Shown here piece after piece: positions 51,528 to 59,418 of a DNA stretch of 64,000 bases. Position 1 is the stretch's first letter, and each line of letters begins with the position of its first letter. The notes beneath the pieces are model-generated. The model was not told the DNA's origin, made no database searches, and saw nothing but the letters and a program-made list of their open reading frames with translations. The translations under genes were made by a program, and so were the position numbers. This DNA comes from JBBPZA01 sp963728925 (lineage in GTDB: Bacteria > Actinomycetota > Thermoleophilia > Solirubrobacterales > Solirubrobacteraceae): the NCBI GenBank assembly GCA_963728925.1, contig CAVSMB010000015.1, forward strand, positions 182,374 through 246,373. The letters are read 5' to 3'.

Positions 51528-51836
51528 TCAGTAGCCCAGCGCGAACTTCGCGTCCTCGGACATCATGTCCGGGGTCCACGGAGGCTGGAACGTCATGTGG
51601 GCACGCACGTCGCTGACGCCGTCGATCTCCGAGACGAACTCCTGCATCTGCTCGGTGACCTGCGGGCCGATCGGACACGCCGGGGTGGTCAGCGTGAAGG
51701 TGATGTCGGTCCCGCCCTCGTCGTCGACCTCCACGTCGTAGACGAGGCCGAGCTCCATGAAGTCCAGGCCGAGCTCGGGGTCGATGACGTTGGTCAGCGC
51801 CTCCTCGATCTCTTCTTTCATCTCAACCTTGTTCAT
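51528..51836 (-). CDS. MIP18/DUF59 family metal-sulfur cluster assembly protein
   Basis: A 102-residue protein: EIEEALTNVIDPELGLDFME, LGLVYDVEV, FTLTTPACPIGPQVTEQMQE with the conserved C54. The family (SufT/PaaD/MIP18) helps mature Fe-S proteins. Its 3' end serves as attachment site for the 10.9 kb element, which preserves the coding sequence. sufS is in the same window but 25 kb away. Confidence 0.9.
   Translation of the reverse strand: MNKVEMKEEIEEALTNVIDPELGLDFMELGLVYDVEVDDEGGTDITFTLTTPACPIGPQVTEQMQEFVSEIDGVSDVRAHMTFQPPWTPDMMSEDAKFALGY
51530..51573. repeat. attR (44 bp direct repeat, right copy)
   Basis: Identical to 40641-40684. It encodes the last 14 residues of the MIP18/DUF59 protein (PDMMSEDAKFALGY), so the gene stays intact after integration. 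The base beyond the repeat comes from the element and changes the stop from TAG to TGA. Confidence 0.92.
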
Positions 51837-51904
51837 GCCCTTGAGTCTAGCCCGGCCCGTGCTGTAGCTTCGCGCCGCGACCCGCGGCCTCCCCGTTCCG
51901 GACC

Positions 51905-52222
51905 ATCGTCGACTACTCCGACACCCCTCCCATCCTTCGCTGCAGCGGCGACGAGGACCAGCTGACCCAGTGTCGCCGGCGCGACGCGATCACCCGCGCC
52001 AAGCACGGGGCGGGCGACGTCGTCGTCGACCTCACGGACCTCCGCTGGGCGGACCCGAGCCTGATGGTCGACTTCGCGATCCTCTCCCGCCACCTGCGCC
52101 TGCGCGAGCGCCGCCTGCGCCTTCACGGCGCCCGCCCCGACGTCCACCGGCTCATCGAGCGCGTCGGCCTGCACCGCCTCCCCGGCGTCCTCTTCGAGGG
52201 GCCGGCGGCGGCCATGGCCTGA
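51905..52222 (+). CDS. STAS-domain-like ORF without a standard start codon
   Basis: The frame open from 51851 to the TGA at 52222 encodes DTPPILRCSGDEDQLTQCRR, GDVVVDLTDLRWADPSLMVD, FAILSRHLRLRERRLRLHGA, and HRLIERVGLHRLPGVLFEGP. This is the pattern of a STAS domain (anti-sigma-factor antagonist type), with the Ser in DPSLM at the usual phosphorylation position. No ATG, GTG or TTG precedes the conserved part. Either a rare start (ATC at 51905, CTG) is used, or the 5' end is altered. Limits at the 5' side are approximate. Confidence 0.55.
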   Translation: MVDYSDTPPILRCSGDEDQLTQCRRRDAITRAKHGAGDVVVDLTDLRWADPSLMVDFAILSRHLRLRERRLRLHGARPDVHRLIERVGLHRLPGVLFEGPAAAMA

Positions 52223-52285
52223 GCGAGCGCCGCGAGCTCGCCGCCCCCGAGCCCGCGGCCGGCGCTGGGTACCCTGTGGGGACCA

Positions 52286-52813
52286 ATGGTTCCCGTCGCG
52301 CTCGTCTTCCTCTTCATCGTCGTCCCGCTCGCGGAGCTCTTCGTGATCATCGAGGTCGGGCGAGCGATCGGCCCGCTGCCGACGATCGCGATCCTCCTCG
52401 CGGACTCGATCCTCGGCGCGCTGCTGCTGCGCGCGCAGGGCCGCTCGGCCTGGCGGCGCTTCAACGAGGCGCTGGGCGACCGCCGGCCGCCGGCGCGCGA
52501 GGTCCTCGACGGCGCGCTGGTGATCTTCGGCGGAGCGTTCCTGATCACGCCCGGCTTCCTGAGCGACATCGTCGGCATCCTGCTGCTGCTGCCGCCGACC
52601 CGAGCGGTATTCCGCCGCCTGCTCATCGGATGGTTCGGACGGCGCTTCCTGGTGGCGCGCGTGGCCGGCGGCGCGGCAAGCATGGGCGGCCGGCGAATGC
52701 GCGGCCGCGGGCCGGCTGGGTCCGCCAGGCGCCCGGGGCGCAGCAGCGGCACGCCGTACGACTTCGAGGGCGAGGCCGTCGACCTCGACCCGCCGCCGCA
52801 CCTCTCGCGGTGA
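52286..52813 (+). CDS. fxsA: FxsA family membrane protein
   Basis: A 175-residue membrane protein with three to four helices: LVFLFIVVPLAELFVIIEVG, PTIAILLADSILGALLLRAQ, and LVIFGGAFLITPGFLSDIVG, then LLLLPPTRAVFR, the hallmark FxsA blocks. E. coli FxsA affects phage T7 exclusion by F; the cellular role is not known. The C-terminal 50 residues are Arg/Gly-rich and cytoplasmic. The stop overlaps the next gene's GTG start. Confidence 0.88.
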   Translation: MVPVALVFLFIVVPLAELFVIIEVGRAIGPLPTIAILLADSILGALLLRAQGRSAWRRFNEALGDRRPPAREVLDGALVIFGGAFLITPGFLSDIVGILLLLPPTRAVFRRLLIGWFGRRFLVARVAGGAASMGGRRMRGRGPAGSARRPGRSSGTPYDFEGEAVDLDPPPHLSR

Positions 52814-53706
52814 CGAGCCCCGAGCTCGAGTCGCCCCGGCCCGCGACGGGCACGGGCTTCAGCGACGCGGTGACCGTGTCCTTCGGAGACCCCGCCTCGG
52901 AGCTGTACGGGCTCGTCCGGGTCGGCCTCTCCCCCGGTCCGCCTCAGGTCGCGAGCGGGCTCGCGCTGCTCTTCTCGGGGCACGATGTCGCCGCGGCGGC
53001 CGCCCTCGCGGGGGTCGAGGTGGCCGAGGCCTCCTTCGCGCCGCCCGAGCTGGGCGAGGTCGCCGTCGAGACGCTCGAGCCGCTCGCCCGCTGGCGCGCG
53101 CGCTTCGCCGGCGAGCAGGGCGGCTTCGACCTCGACGTCAGCGCGATCAGCCCGCCGGTGACCTTCGGGGCAGACGACGCCGCCGCGCAGCTCGCCGCCT
53201 CCGACGGCTATGAGCAGCTCTGTCGCGTCGAGGGAACGGTCGCGACGGGCGGGGGCGAGCGCGTCGTGCGCTGTCTCGGGCAGCGAGGCCACACCTGGGG
53301 CGAACCCGACTGGGAGCGCGTCGCGCTCACCCGCTCGCTCTCGGCCTGGCTCGACGACGACGCCGGCCTCGCGCTCTCGGCCGTGCGGCCCGCCAAGGCC
53401 AAGGGACACGCCGAGGAGGCCGTCTCCGCGGTGCTCCTCGAGCGTGCCGACGACGGGCTCGCCGCGCGGCCGGTCGCCGAGGCGCGCCTCTCGACGACCT
53501 ACGACGCCGCCGGTCACCAGCGCCGTGCCGGCCTGGAGCTGTGGGAGCAGGAGGACAGCGACTACCCGCGGCGCGCCTCCGGGCAGGTGCTGTGCGGAAC
53601 CTCGCTCGAGCTCGGGCGGCTTCGCCTGGACTGCGCGTTCTTCGCCTGGACCATGGACGGTCGTACCGGGGTCGGCCGCTACGACGTGCTGCGCCTCGCC
53701 GCGTGA
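52810..53706 (+). CDS. Hypothetical beta-rich protein
   Basis: A 298-residue protein: FSDAVTVSFGDPASELYGLV, RWRARFAGEQGGFDLDVSAI, QLCRVEGTVATGGGERVVRC, GQRGHTWGEPDWERV. Repeated beta-strand patterns and the GxRxHTWG segment resemble actinobacterial proteins of the DUF7064/7065 kind, but I am not certain. Start and stop are fixed by GTGA overlaps with fxsA and the HAD gene, so the three form one operon. Confidence 0.7.
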   Translation: MTSPELESPRPATGTGFSDAVTVSFGDPASELYGLVRVGLSPGPPQVASGLALLFSGHDVAAAAALAGVEVAEASFAPPELGEVAVETLEPLARWRARFAGEQGGFDLDVSAISPPVTFGADDAAAQLAASDGYEQLCRVEGTVATGGGERVVRCLGQRGHTWGEPDWERVALTRSLSAWLDDDAGLALSAVRPAKAKGHAEEAVSAVLLERADDGLAARPVAEARLSTTYDAAGHQRRAGLELWEQEDSDYPRRASGQVLCGTSLELGRLRLDCAFFAWTMDGRTGVGRYDVLRLAA

Positions 53707-54338
53707 GCGCGATCCGCGCGATCGTCAGCGATTTCGGCGGCGTCCTGACGACGCCGCTCTTCCACGCCTTCGCACGCGTGCAGGACGACTCGGGCATCCC
53801 GGTCGCCTCGCTGGGCCTGGCCCTCGCCCGCATCCAGGAAGAAGATGGGGCGCACCCGCTCTACGAGCTCGAGAAGGGCCACATGACCGAGCCCGACTTC
53901 GTCGCCCGGCTGGAGCGCGCGCTCTCGGACGAGCTCGGCCGTCCGGCGCCGCTGCACGAGTTCTCGGAGCGCTACTGGTCCTACCTCGACTCCAACGACG
54001 ACCTGATCGCCTACATGGCCGGACTGCGCGATCGTGGCTACGCGATGGCGCTGCTCACCAACAACGTTCGCGAGTGGGAGCCGCGATGGCGCTCGATGCT
54101 GCCGGTTGACGAGATCTTCGGCGTCGTCGTCGACTCGGCCTTTGTCGGCATGCGCAAGCCCGAGCGCGAGATCTACGAGCTGACGCTCGAGCGCCTCGCG
54201 CTGCCGGCACAGGCGTGCGTCTTCCTCGACGACATCGAGGTCAACTGCGACGCGGCCCGCGAGCTGGGCATGACAGCCGTCGCGTTCCGCGACACCGAGC
54301 AGGCCATCGCGGAGATCGAGGCGGCGCTGGCCGGATAG
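53703..54338 (+). CDS. HAD-superfamily hydrolase
   Basis: A 211-residue HAD phosphatase. Motif I is IVSDFGGVLT: the first Asp is present and the second position is Gly, as in epoxide-hydrolase N-terminal-type and acyl-phosphate-like HADs. Motif II is ALLTNN, motif III is in GMRKPEREIYELTL (Lys), and motif IV is VFLDDIEVN. The helical cap lies at 20-90. It probably acts as a phosphatase on a small metabolite. The GTG start overlaps the stop of the gene before. Confidence 0.88.
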   Translation: MSAIRAIVSDFGGVLTTPLFHAFARVQDDSGIPVASLGLALARIQEEDGAHPLYELEKGHMTEPDFVARLERALSDELGRPAPLHEFSERYWSYLDSNDDLIAYMAGLRDRGYAMALLTNNVREWEPRWRSMLPVDEIFGVVVDSAFVGMRKPEREIYELTLERLALPAQACVFLDDIEVNCDAARELGMTAVAFRDTEQAIAEIEAALAG

Positions 54339-54380
54339 CAGGTCCCTGTGCGCTCGCGGGCCTGTGCCCACGACCCGCAA

Positions 54381-54400
54381 ACCCCGAGGCGGTTCGGGGT
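54381..54400 (+). terminator. Hairpin downstream of the HAD gene
   Basis: ACCCCGA-GGCGGT-TCGGGGT is a perfect 7 bp stem with a 6 nt loop, 43 bp after the stop. A short T-containing stretch follows. Plausible intrinsic terminator. Confidence 0.45.
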
Positions 54401-54484
54401 CGGAGGTTTCTCGTTCCGGGACGCCGGGGAACCTCGAGGTGCGTCCGTTTCGCAGACAAGTCTTTACCGGGCGCCCGTTCACCC

Positions 54485-55132
54485 ATGCTCACGCTGTACT
54501 CGGTAACCCTCCTGCGGGAGGACGGCGGCACGACGATCGTGGACTATCTGGACGCGCTCGGCTGGCGCCGCCACGAGCTCGATCCCTCCGGCGCGTACGT
54601 CGGCGTCGCGCCGGCCACCGTCGCCTCCCTGCGACCGCTGCGCGACGACTGCGCCGCCTCGCTCGTCCACGAGCTGCGCGAGGCGAGCGACGCGCTCGGC
54701 GAGGCGCTGGACTACGCCCCGTCAGGCCCCGAGGCGGGCCACGACCCCCTCGGCGCGACCGACGACGACGGGGAGCTCGACGCGCTCGAGGCCGAGCTGC
54801 GCCGGGCGGTGGACGAGCTGGGCGAGACGCGCGATCCGCTGGACACGATGCTCGCCGACTCGCTCGCGGCCGGCGACCCGGTCTTCCCGGTCGCGCCGCC
54901 GGCGCTGTCGCCCGCCCTCGTCCGGCAGGTCCGCCGCGACCGCCGAGCCGTGCTCGCGTGGCTCGCCCGAGCCTCGGCCGACGGCTGGAGCGACGCGCTG
55001 CGGCGCCTGGCCCGCACCAACGTGTGCGACGAGCTCGAGGTCGCTCGTGCGACGCGGCTGATGGAGTTCATGCGGTCCACTCGCGACGAGGCACTGCGAG
55101 CGCTGGCGCGCGACGACGCCAACGCGCCCTGA
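54485..55132 (+). CDS. Hypothetical acidic protein
   Basis: A 215-residue protein: MLTLYSVTLLREDGGTTIVD, YLDALGWRRHELDPSGAYVG, ELRRAVDELGETRDPLDTML, and a helical C-terminus (DRRAVLAWLARASADGWSDA). It looks soluble and mainly helical after a small N-terminal alpha/beta part. Codon bias supports coding. I do not recognise a family. Confidence 0.6.
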   Translation: MLTLYSVTLLREDGGTTIVDYLDALGWRRHELDPSGAYVGVAPATVASLRPLRDDCAASLVHELREASDALGEALDYAPSGPEAGHDPLGATDDDGELDALEAELRRAVDELGETRDPLDTMLADSLAAGDPVFPVAPPALSPALVRQVRRDRRAVLAWLARASADGWSDALRRLARTNVCDELEVARATRLMEFMRSTRDEALRALARDDANAP

Positions 55133-55207
55133 CCGGGCCAGGCGATCGGCTCCCCGCGCCGGGCGCCCGCGTGACCGGTCCCCGGCCGGCTCCCTTCTCG
55201 CGCCGCG

Positions 55208-55663
55208 CTAGTTCTCGTTGCCGAGCCGGTCCCAGCAGTAGAGCTGCAGGCACTCGCCGGCGAGCTGGTAGGAACGCTCGCTCGACAGCCACGGAAGCAC
55301 CGTCTCGAGCGCCTGCTCCTCGGCAACGCCGGCCTCGAAGGCCTCCTCGCCGCGGAACCCGGCGGCGATCTTCAGCGCCTCGCGGCGGTTGTCGCCCAGG
55401 CTCGCGAAGACGCCGACCAGGAAGTCCTTGTTGGCGATCGGCTGGCCGACCTCCAGCGACGCGTGCCAGGCGGCGAGCATCGAGAGATCGTGCTCGTCGA
55501 GGTCGTCGATCGCCTTGGAGTAGTGGACCTCGAGCTCCTCCTCGGGGATGTCGTCGACCCAGGCGCGCACGAGCTCGCCGAGGATCTGGCGCCGAGCCTC
55601 ACGACCGACCGACTCGGCGATGACCCGGATCGCATCTTTCGGTTCGATGAAGCACAGGGACAA
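55208..55663 (-). CDS. Hypothetical protein
   Basis: About 151 residues from a TTG at 55663: LSLCFIEPKDAIRVIAESVG, REARRQILGELVRAWVDDIP, LGDNRREALKIAAGFRGEEA. It is acidic and helical. No ATG or GTG lies at a credible place; the longer open frame upstream is antisense to the methyltransferase. Start uncertain, coding likely by codon bias. Confidence 0.5.
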   Translation of the reverse strand: MSLCFIEPKDAIRVIAESVGREARRQILGELVRAWVDDIPEEELEVHYSKAIDDLDEHDLSMLAAWHASLEVGQPIANKDFLVGVFASLGDNRREALKIAAGFRGEEAFEAGVAEEQALETVLPWLSSERSYQLAGECLQLYCWDRLGNEN

Positions 55664-55753
55664 TTGGGGGGCCTCGCTCTCGCGATCTCGAGAACTTGTC
55701 GGACAGGCGCAGAGTAGGTCTCGCCCCCGACGGAACGGCGCTGCGATGCCGGT

Positions 55754-56431
55754 ATGAGCGACGATCCGCCCATGCCGCTCCCTTCGAGCGTCCGGCGCCT
55801 CACGCCGGCGCGGGTGAAGAACAGCGAGCGCCTGCGTGGGCTCGCTCTCGGCGCGGGGCTCATCCCACCCCGGCCGATGCACAGCAGCGCGGAGGCGGCG
55901 CTCCTCGCCAGCCTGTGCGCCTCGCGCCACGTCGTGCTCGAGATCGGGACCTACGAAGGCTCCTCGGCGGTTGTGCTCGCGGGCGCGATGCCTCGCTCGG
56001 GGACGCTGCACCTGGTGGACGCCTACGAGGGCAACGCGCTGCTCTTCGGGTGGACCGGGACGGAGCGCGCCTCGCGGCGCCTGCTGACCCGCGCGACGTG
56101 GGGGCGCGGCGGCCCGGTGGTGCAGTGGCACGTCGCCCGCTCGCTCGACGTGGCCGCCAGGTGGGCGCAGCCGCTCGACATGGTCTTCATCGACGCGGGC
56201 CACACCGAGGCGGAGGCGCGCGCCGACTGGGATTCCTGGAGCCCGTTCGTCGTCTCCGGCGGCGTGGTCGCCTTCCACGACGCCCGCGCCGGCCACCCCG
56301 GCGGCCCGCCGTCGTGGCCGGGGCCGACCGCGGTCGTCGACGCGCTCTTCCGGGGCGCCTCGGCGATGCCGGGCTGGCGCATCCTCGAGGAGGCGGACAG
56401 CATCGTCGCGGTGCAACGAAGCGCCGGCTGA
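55754..56431 (+). CDS. Class I SAM-dependent methyltransferase (Methyltransf_24-like)
   Basis: A 225-residue protein. The AdoMet motif I is VVLEIGTYEGSSAVVLAGAM, the motif II acidic residue is in LHLVDAYEG, and the acceptor/metal-type Asp is in DMVFIDAGHTEAEARADWDS followed by GGVVAFHD. This is the pattern of small-molecule or sugar O-methyltransferases related to caffeoyl-CoA/cephalosporin hydroxylase-like enzymes. Substrate unknown. ATG at 55754. Confidence 0.82.
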   Translation: MSDDPPMPLPSSVRRLTPARVKNSERLRGLALGAGLIPPRPMHSSAEAALLASLCASRHVVLEIGTYEGSSAVVLAGAMPRSGTLHLVDAYEGNALLFGWTGTERASRRLLTRATWGRGGPVVQWHVARSLDVAARWAQPLDMVFIDAGHTEAEARADWDSWSPFVVSGGVVAFHDARAGHPGGPPSWPGPTAVVDALFRGASAMPGWRILEEADSIVAVQRSAG

Positions 56432-56526
56432 CGCGAAGCGCACGCGCCGCGCCGGCCCCCCCCCTCGCGCGGACCCGACCGACCCGTCGCCCCCGAGCGC
56501 GGCACCCAACCCGTCGCCGCTCTCGC

Positions 56527-56587
56527 GGCCGCGCAGTCGACCTCCCGCCCGCCCGGCCGCGCAGTCGACCCCTCGCCCGCCCGGCCG
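56527..56587. repeat. Short 28 bp direct repeat
   Basis: GGCCGCGCAGTCGACC occurs at 56527 and again at 56555, followed by similar CCCGCCCGCCCGG runs. It lies in the non-coding stretch 56432-56594. No function evident. Confidence 0.5.
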
Positions 56588-56594
56588 GCGCTCG

Positions 56595-56834
56595 TCATCC
56601 CAGGGTCAGCTGGCCGTCAGAGTCGTTGTCGGCCGACGGCCCCTCACGGAAGCGGCCCATCTTTCGCCAATGCCCCACGATCTCACGCGCTTCCGCCCGA
56701 AACCACGCGGTGTTCGGGCACAGGGGCCGGAACTGCACGCCGCCCTCATCCACGTCGCTGACGAGGCCATGGATCAGTCGGCCCTTCTTGTCGACCAGGA
56801 CGATGTCACCGACGCGGATCTGGGCGAGCCTCAT
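56595..56834 (-). CDS. Small hypothetical protein
   Basis: A 79-residue protein: MRLAQIRVGDIVLVDKKGRL, then IHGLVSDVDEGGVQFRPLCP. The beta-barrel-like N-terminus resembles a small SH3/KOW-type fold with basic residues. It lies downstream of a strong hairpin and is read separately from the secreted-protein gene. Function unknown. Confidence 0.6.
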   Translation of the reverse strand: MRLAQIRVGDIVLVDKKGRLIHGLVSDVDEGGVQFRPLCPNTAWFRAEAREIVGHWRKMGRFREGPSADNDSDGQLTLG

Positions 56835-56862
56835 GTCCGGGAGCCTTCCTGACGCGCCAGAC

Positions 56863-56894
56863 GGCTCGGGCGCGATCTTGCATGCGCCCGAGCC
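56863..56894 (-). terminator. Strong hairpin after the secreted-protein gene
   Basis: GGCTCGGGCGC and GCGCCCGAGCC form a perfect 11 bp stem around a 10 nt loop, 9 bp after the stop at 56904. It is the best terminator candidate in the window. Confidence 0.6.
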
Positions 56895-58147
56895 GACCCC
56901 GTCTCAGCGCACGATCTTGACCTTCGCGGGCCTGCTCGCCCCGGTCCCGTAGGGATAGTCGTCGCCTCGCGGGACCACGGCACGGAACCGGTATCCCTTG
57001 GCCCCCACGCTGCGGGTCAGCCGGTAGCGCCCCTTGAACACGCCCTTCTTGTCGGCCCTCGCGGTCAAGAAGGTCTGCCAGGTGACCCTGCGCAGCCTCG
57101 TCACCTGCGCCTGCAGCAGGACGACCTTCCCGCGACGCGCGAACGGCCTGCCGAGCACGCGGCCCGAGAAGCGCAGGGTGTCGAGGTTTCGCGCGACGCG
57201 CGGCGCGACCCTCAGGCGGGCGCCCGCGGCGACGCTGAGCTCGACCCGCTGGCGCGCGTCGTACTCGATCGTCGCGCGATCGACGCCGCTCGGCGCGAGC
57301 ACGGCCCGGTAGCCGACGTCGAAGACGCGCGACGGCCCGACCGGGACCGCGTACTTGAAGTACCCGCGCGGATCGGTACGGATCGTGGCGACCGGCCTGG
57401 ACGCCGCCCCGGCGAGCCGGAGCTGTTGCAGCACGTCGAGTGCCGCACCCTCGATGGGGCCGCCGGCCGGCGTGAGCAGCCGGCCGATGATGTTGATCGA
57501 CCGGCCGTACTTGACCGACCGCTTGGCCGCCGAGCGGCCCTCGAAGATGATCCTCGCCGACGCGGTCGCGTTCGTGCCGTTCGGCCCGCGCGCCCCGCCG
57601 CCGCCGGCCGCCGGGCTCGAGGACGACCGATTGTCGAAGCGAAAGCTCGTCGGCGGGAAGATGACGTTTCGATTGCCAGCCGCGTCCTCGATCTCCAGCG
57701 ACAGCTTGTGCCAGCCGTCGGGCACCACAGAGGTGTCGAGAGTCGGCGACGCGGAGGACGTCAACTCACACGGAACGGCCCGCGCGAACCCATCGTACGG
57801 ATTGCCGCCCGGAACGAGATCGCGGCAAGCACCACCGTTGTCGTCGATGACATCCGCATCGACCACCCTCCCGTCGACCTTCATCAACGTCCGATAGACC
57901 CCACCACCCTGATCAGAGGCGGTGAAGCTCGCAGCCATCGTTCCGGTCTTCGTCCCAGGAGCCACCAAGGGCCCATTCAGCCGACTCGCAGTCGGATCCA
58001 GCGAGTCGGAGAGCGTGAACTGGGCTCGGTAGACGTTCATGAAAGCCTTTGGCTTCTCGGGCGGGCATGCCTGCCCTCCGAAGCAGGCGACAAAGAACTG
58101 GAACGTCGATGAGCTGAGAGGACCTGTGTCGAAGCGATTCGTGCTAA

Positions 58148-59418
58148 GGGAGCGTCCATCATTTAGGTGATGGGCAGATGGTGTAGTTCCATTCCGGATG
58201 AAACGTGTCGCGGGTGATGTTGACGGCCGCCAGTTCGGCGTCGCTGACCTCGATCTTGGGGTAGTCGCTGTCGTCGAGGCGTGCATAGACGTCCAGCCCG
58301 GTGCTGGTCGTCGTCGCGGCGATCGAGTTGATGATGACCTCGTAGGAGGCAAGCGACCGGCCGCGCCAGTTCTTGGAGATGAAGCTGAACAAGCGGTGCT
58401 CGACCTTGTTCCACTTCGATGTTCCGGGCGGGAAGTGGCAGACGTTGATCTCAAGCCCGGTCTGGTCGGCGAGGCGCTGCAGCTCGGTCTTCCACAGGCG
58501 GGTGCGGTTGCCGTTGGAGCCGCCGCAGTCGGCGGTGATCGTCAGGTTCCGGGCGTTGGGGTGACGCTGTGAGCCGAGCTGCTGCCACCACGCCTTGATC
58601 GCGGCGACCGAGAACTGCGCGGTGTCGCGGTCGATGCCGACCGATACGAAGCCGGTGTTCTCGGCGATGTCGTAGACGCCGAAGGGGATCGCCTTGCCGT
58701 CGGCCATGCTGGGGAAGTCGTAGGTGTTGACCTTCGGCGCCTGGCGCTCGGGATGCCATTCGCGCCCTGGGTTCTTGAACTCGCCGACGAGCTCTTTCTT
58801 CTTGGTGTCGATGCTGATCGTCGGCTGCTTGGCGGCGACCGCCGCCGCGACCGTCGCGTTGATATGGCCAAACTGCGCGTCACGGTCGGGGTGCTGCTTG
58901 CCCTCCAGCGTCTTGCGCGCGGACTGCAAGCTGTAGCCGAGCTTGCGCAGCAGCCTCGGCACAGTCCGAAACCCGACCGGATGACCACGCTCGGCCAGCT
59001 CGTCGGCGAGCCTGCGCGCGCTCTTGGCCGTCCACAGCAGCACCCGCTCGGGATCGCCGCGCGTGTCGTCCTCGACGAGCTCGCGGAGCACCTCCAGCAG
59101 CGTTGGGTCGCTGTCTTCGGCCGCCGGCCGGCCCGCGCCCGGCTTGCGCACGCGGCCCGGCGCAAGCGGCTGCTCGTCGAGCTCGCGCAGCCCCTTGCGC
59201 ACCGTGTTCTCCGCCAGCCCGCAGGCCCGCGCCGTCGCGGCGATCCCCCCGTAGCCAAACGTCCGCGCCTCCGACGCCGCGAACGCCCGCCGCTGACGCT
59301 CGTTGAGCTGGGGCCCCAACAGCCGGTAGCGCTCCGCGATCGCTGATTCGGCATCAGTCACGCACCAAGAGTTCTAGCTCCCGACCACGACTCCTGCGTC
59401 TAATTTACGGACGCTCCC
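58148..59418 (-). mobile_element. ISAzo13-type insertion sequence (1271 bp), complete
   Basis: Terminal inverted repeats are GGGAGCGTCCATCATTTAG (58148) and, inverted from 59418, GGGAGCGTCCGTAAATTAG (16 of 19 identical). The triplet TAA flanks both ends (58145-58147, 59419-59421). One intact transposase gene fills it. It split a secreted-protein gene, whose frame is restored on removal. Confidence 0.9.
58159..59361 (-). CDS. ISAzo13-family transposase
   Basis: A 400-residue transposase: N-terminal HTH (GYGGIAATARACGLAENTVR), a linker with PGAGRPAAEDSDPTLLEVL, and the RNase H-like core: TISIDTKKKELVGEFKNPGR (first Asp), ITADCGGSNGNRTRLWK (second Asp) and FPPGTSKWNKVEHRLFSFIS (Glu). These blocks are diagnostic for ISAzo13. 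The gene is intact. Confidence 0.9.
   Translation of the reverse strand: MTDAESAIAERYRLLGPQLNERQRRAFAASEARTFGYGGIAATARACGLAENTVRKGLRELDEQPLAPGRVRKPGAGRPAAEDSDPTLLEVLRELVEDDTRGDPERVLLWTAKSARRLADELAERGHPVGFRTVPRLLRKLGYSLQSARKTLEGKQHPDRDAQFGHINATVAAAVAAKQPTISIDTKKKELVGEFKNPGREWHPERQAPKVNTYDFPSMADGKAIPFGVYDIAENTGFVSVGIDRDTAQFSVAAIKAWWQQLGSQRHPNARNLTITADCGGSNGNRTRLWKTELQRLADQTGLEINVCHFPPGTSKWNKVEHRLFSFISKNWRGRSLASYEVIINSIAATTTSTGLDVYARLDDSDYPKIEVSDAELAAVNITRDTFHPEWNYTICPSPK

Larger units (their letters stand above)
40641..51573. mobile_element. Integrated 10.9 kb element resembling a phage-inducible chromosomal island
   Basis: It is bounded by a perfect 44 bp direct repeat. Contents from right to left: tyrosine integrase with a coupled gene, divergent XRE repressor, AlpA/excisionase-type HTH, small zinc protein, PrimPol primase/helicase, origin-like dyad, ATPase-gene remnant, EcoRI-type methyltransferase with DUF262-HNH nuclease, small genes, and P27-type small terminase. 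There are no capsid, tail, portal, large terminase or conjugation genes. This order is that of phage satellites (PICIs). Many coding regions contain single-base indels as given. Confidence 0.85.

Noticed and set aside
40641..51573. A conjugative (ICE/AICE) or plain prophage interpretation
   Set aside because: No FtsK/TraB-type translocase, relaxase, portal, capsid or large terminase is present; integrase, primase and small terminase alone fit a satellite better, although a deleted prophage cannot be excluded.
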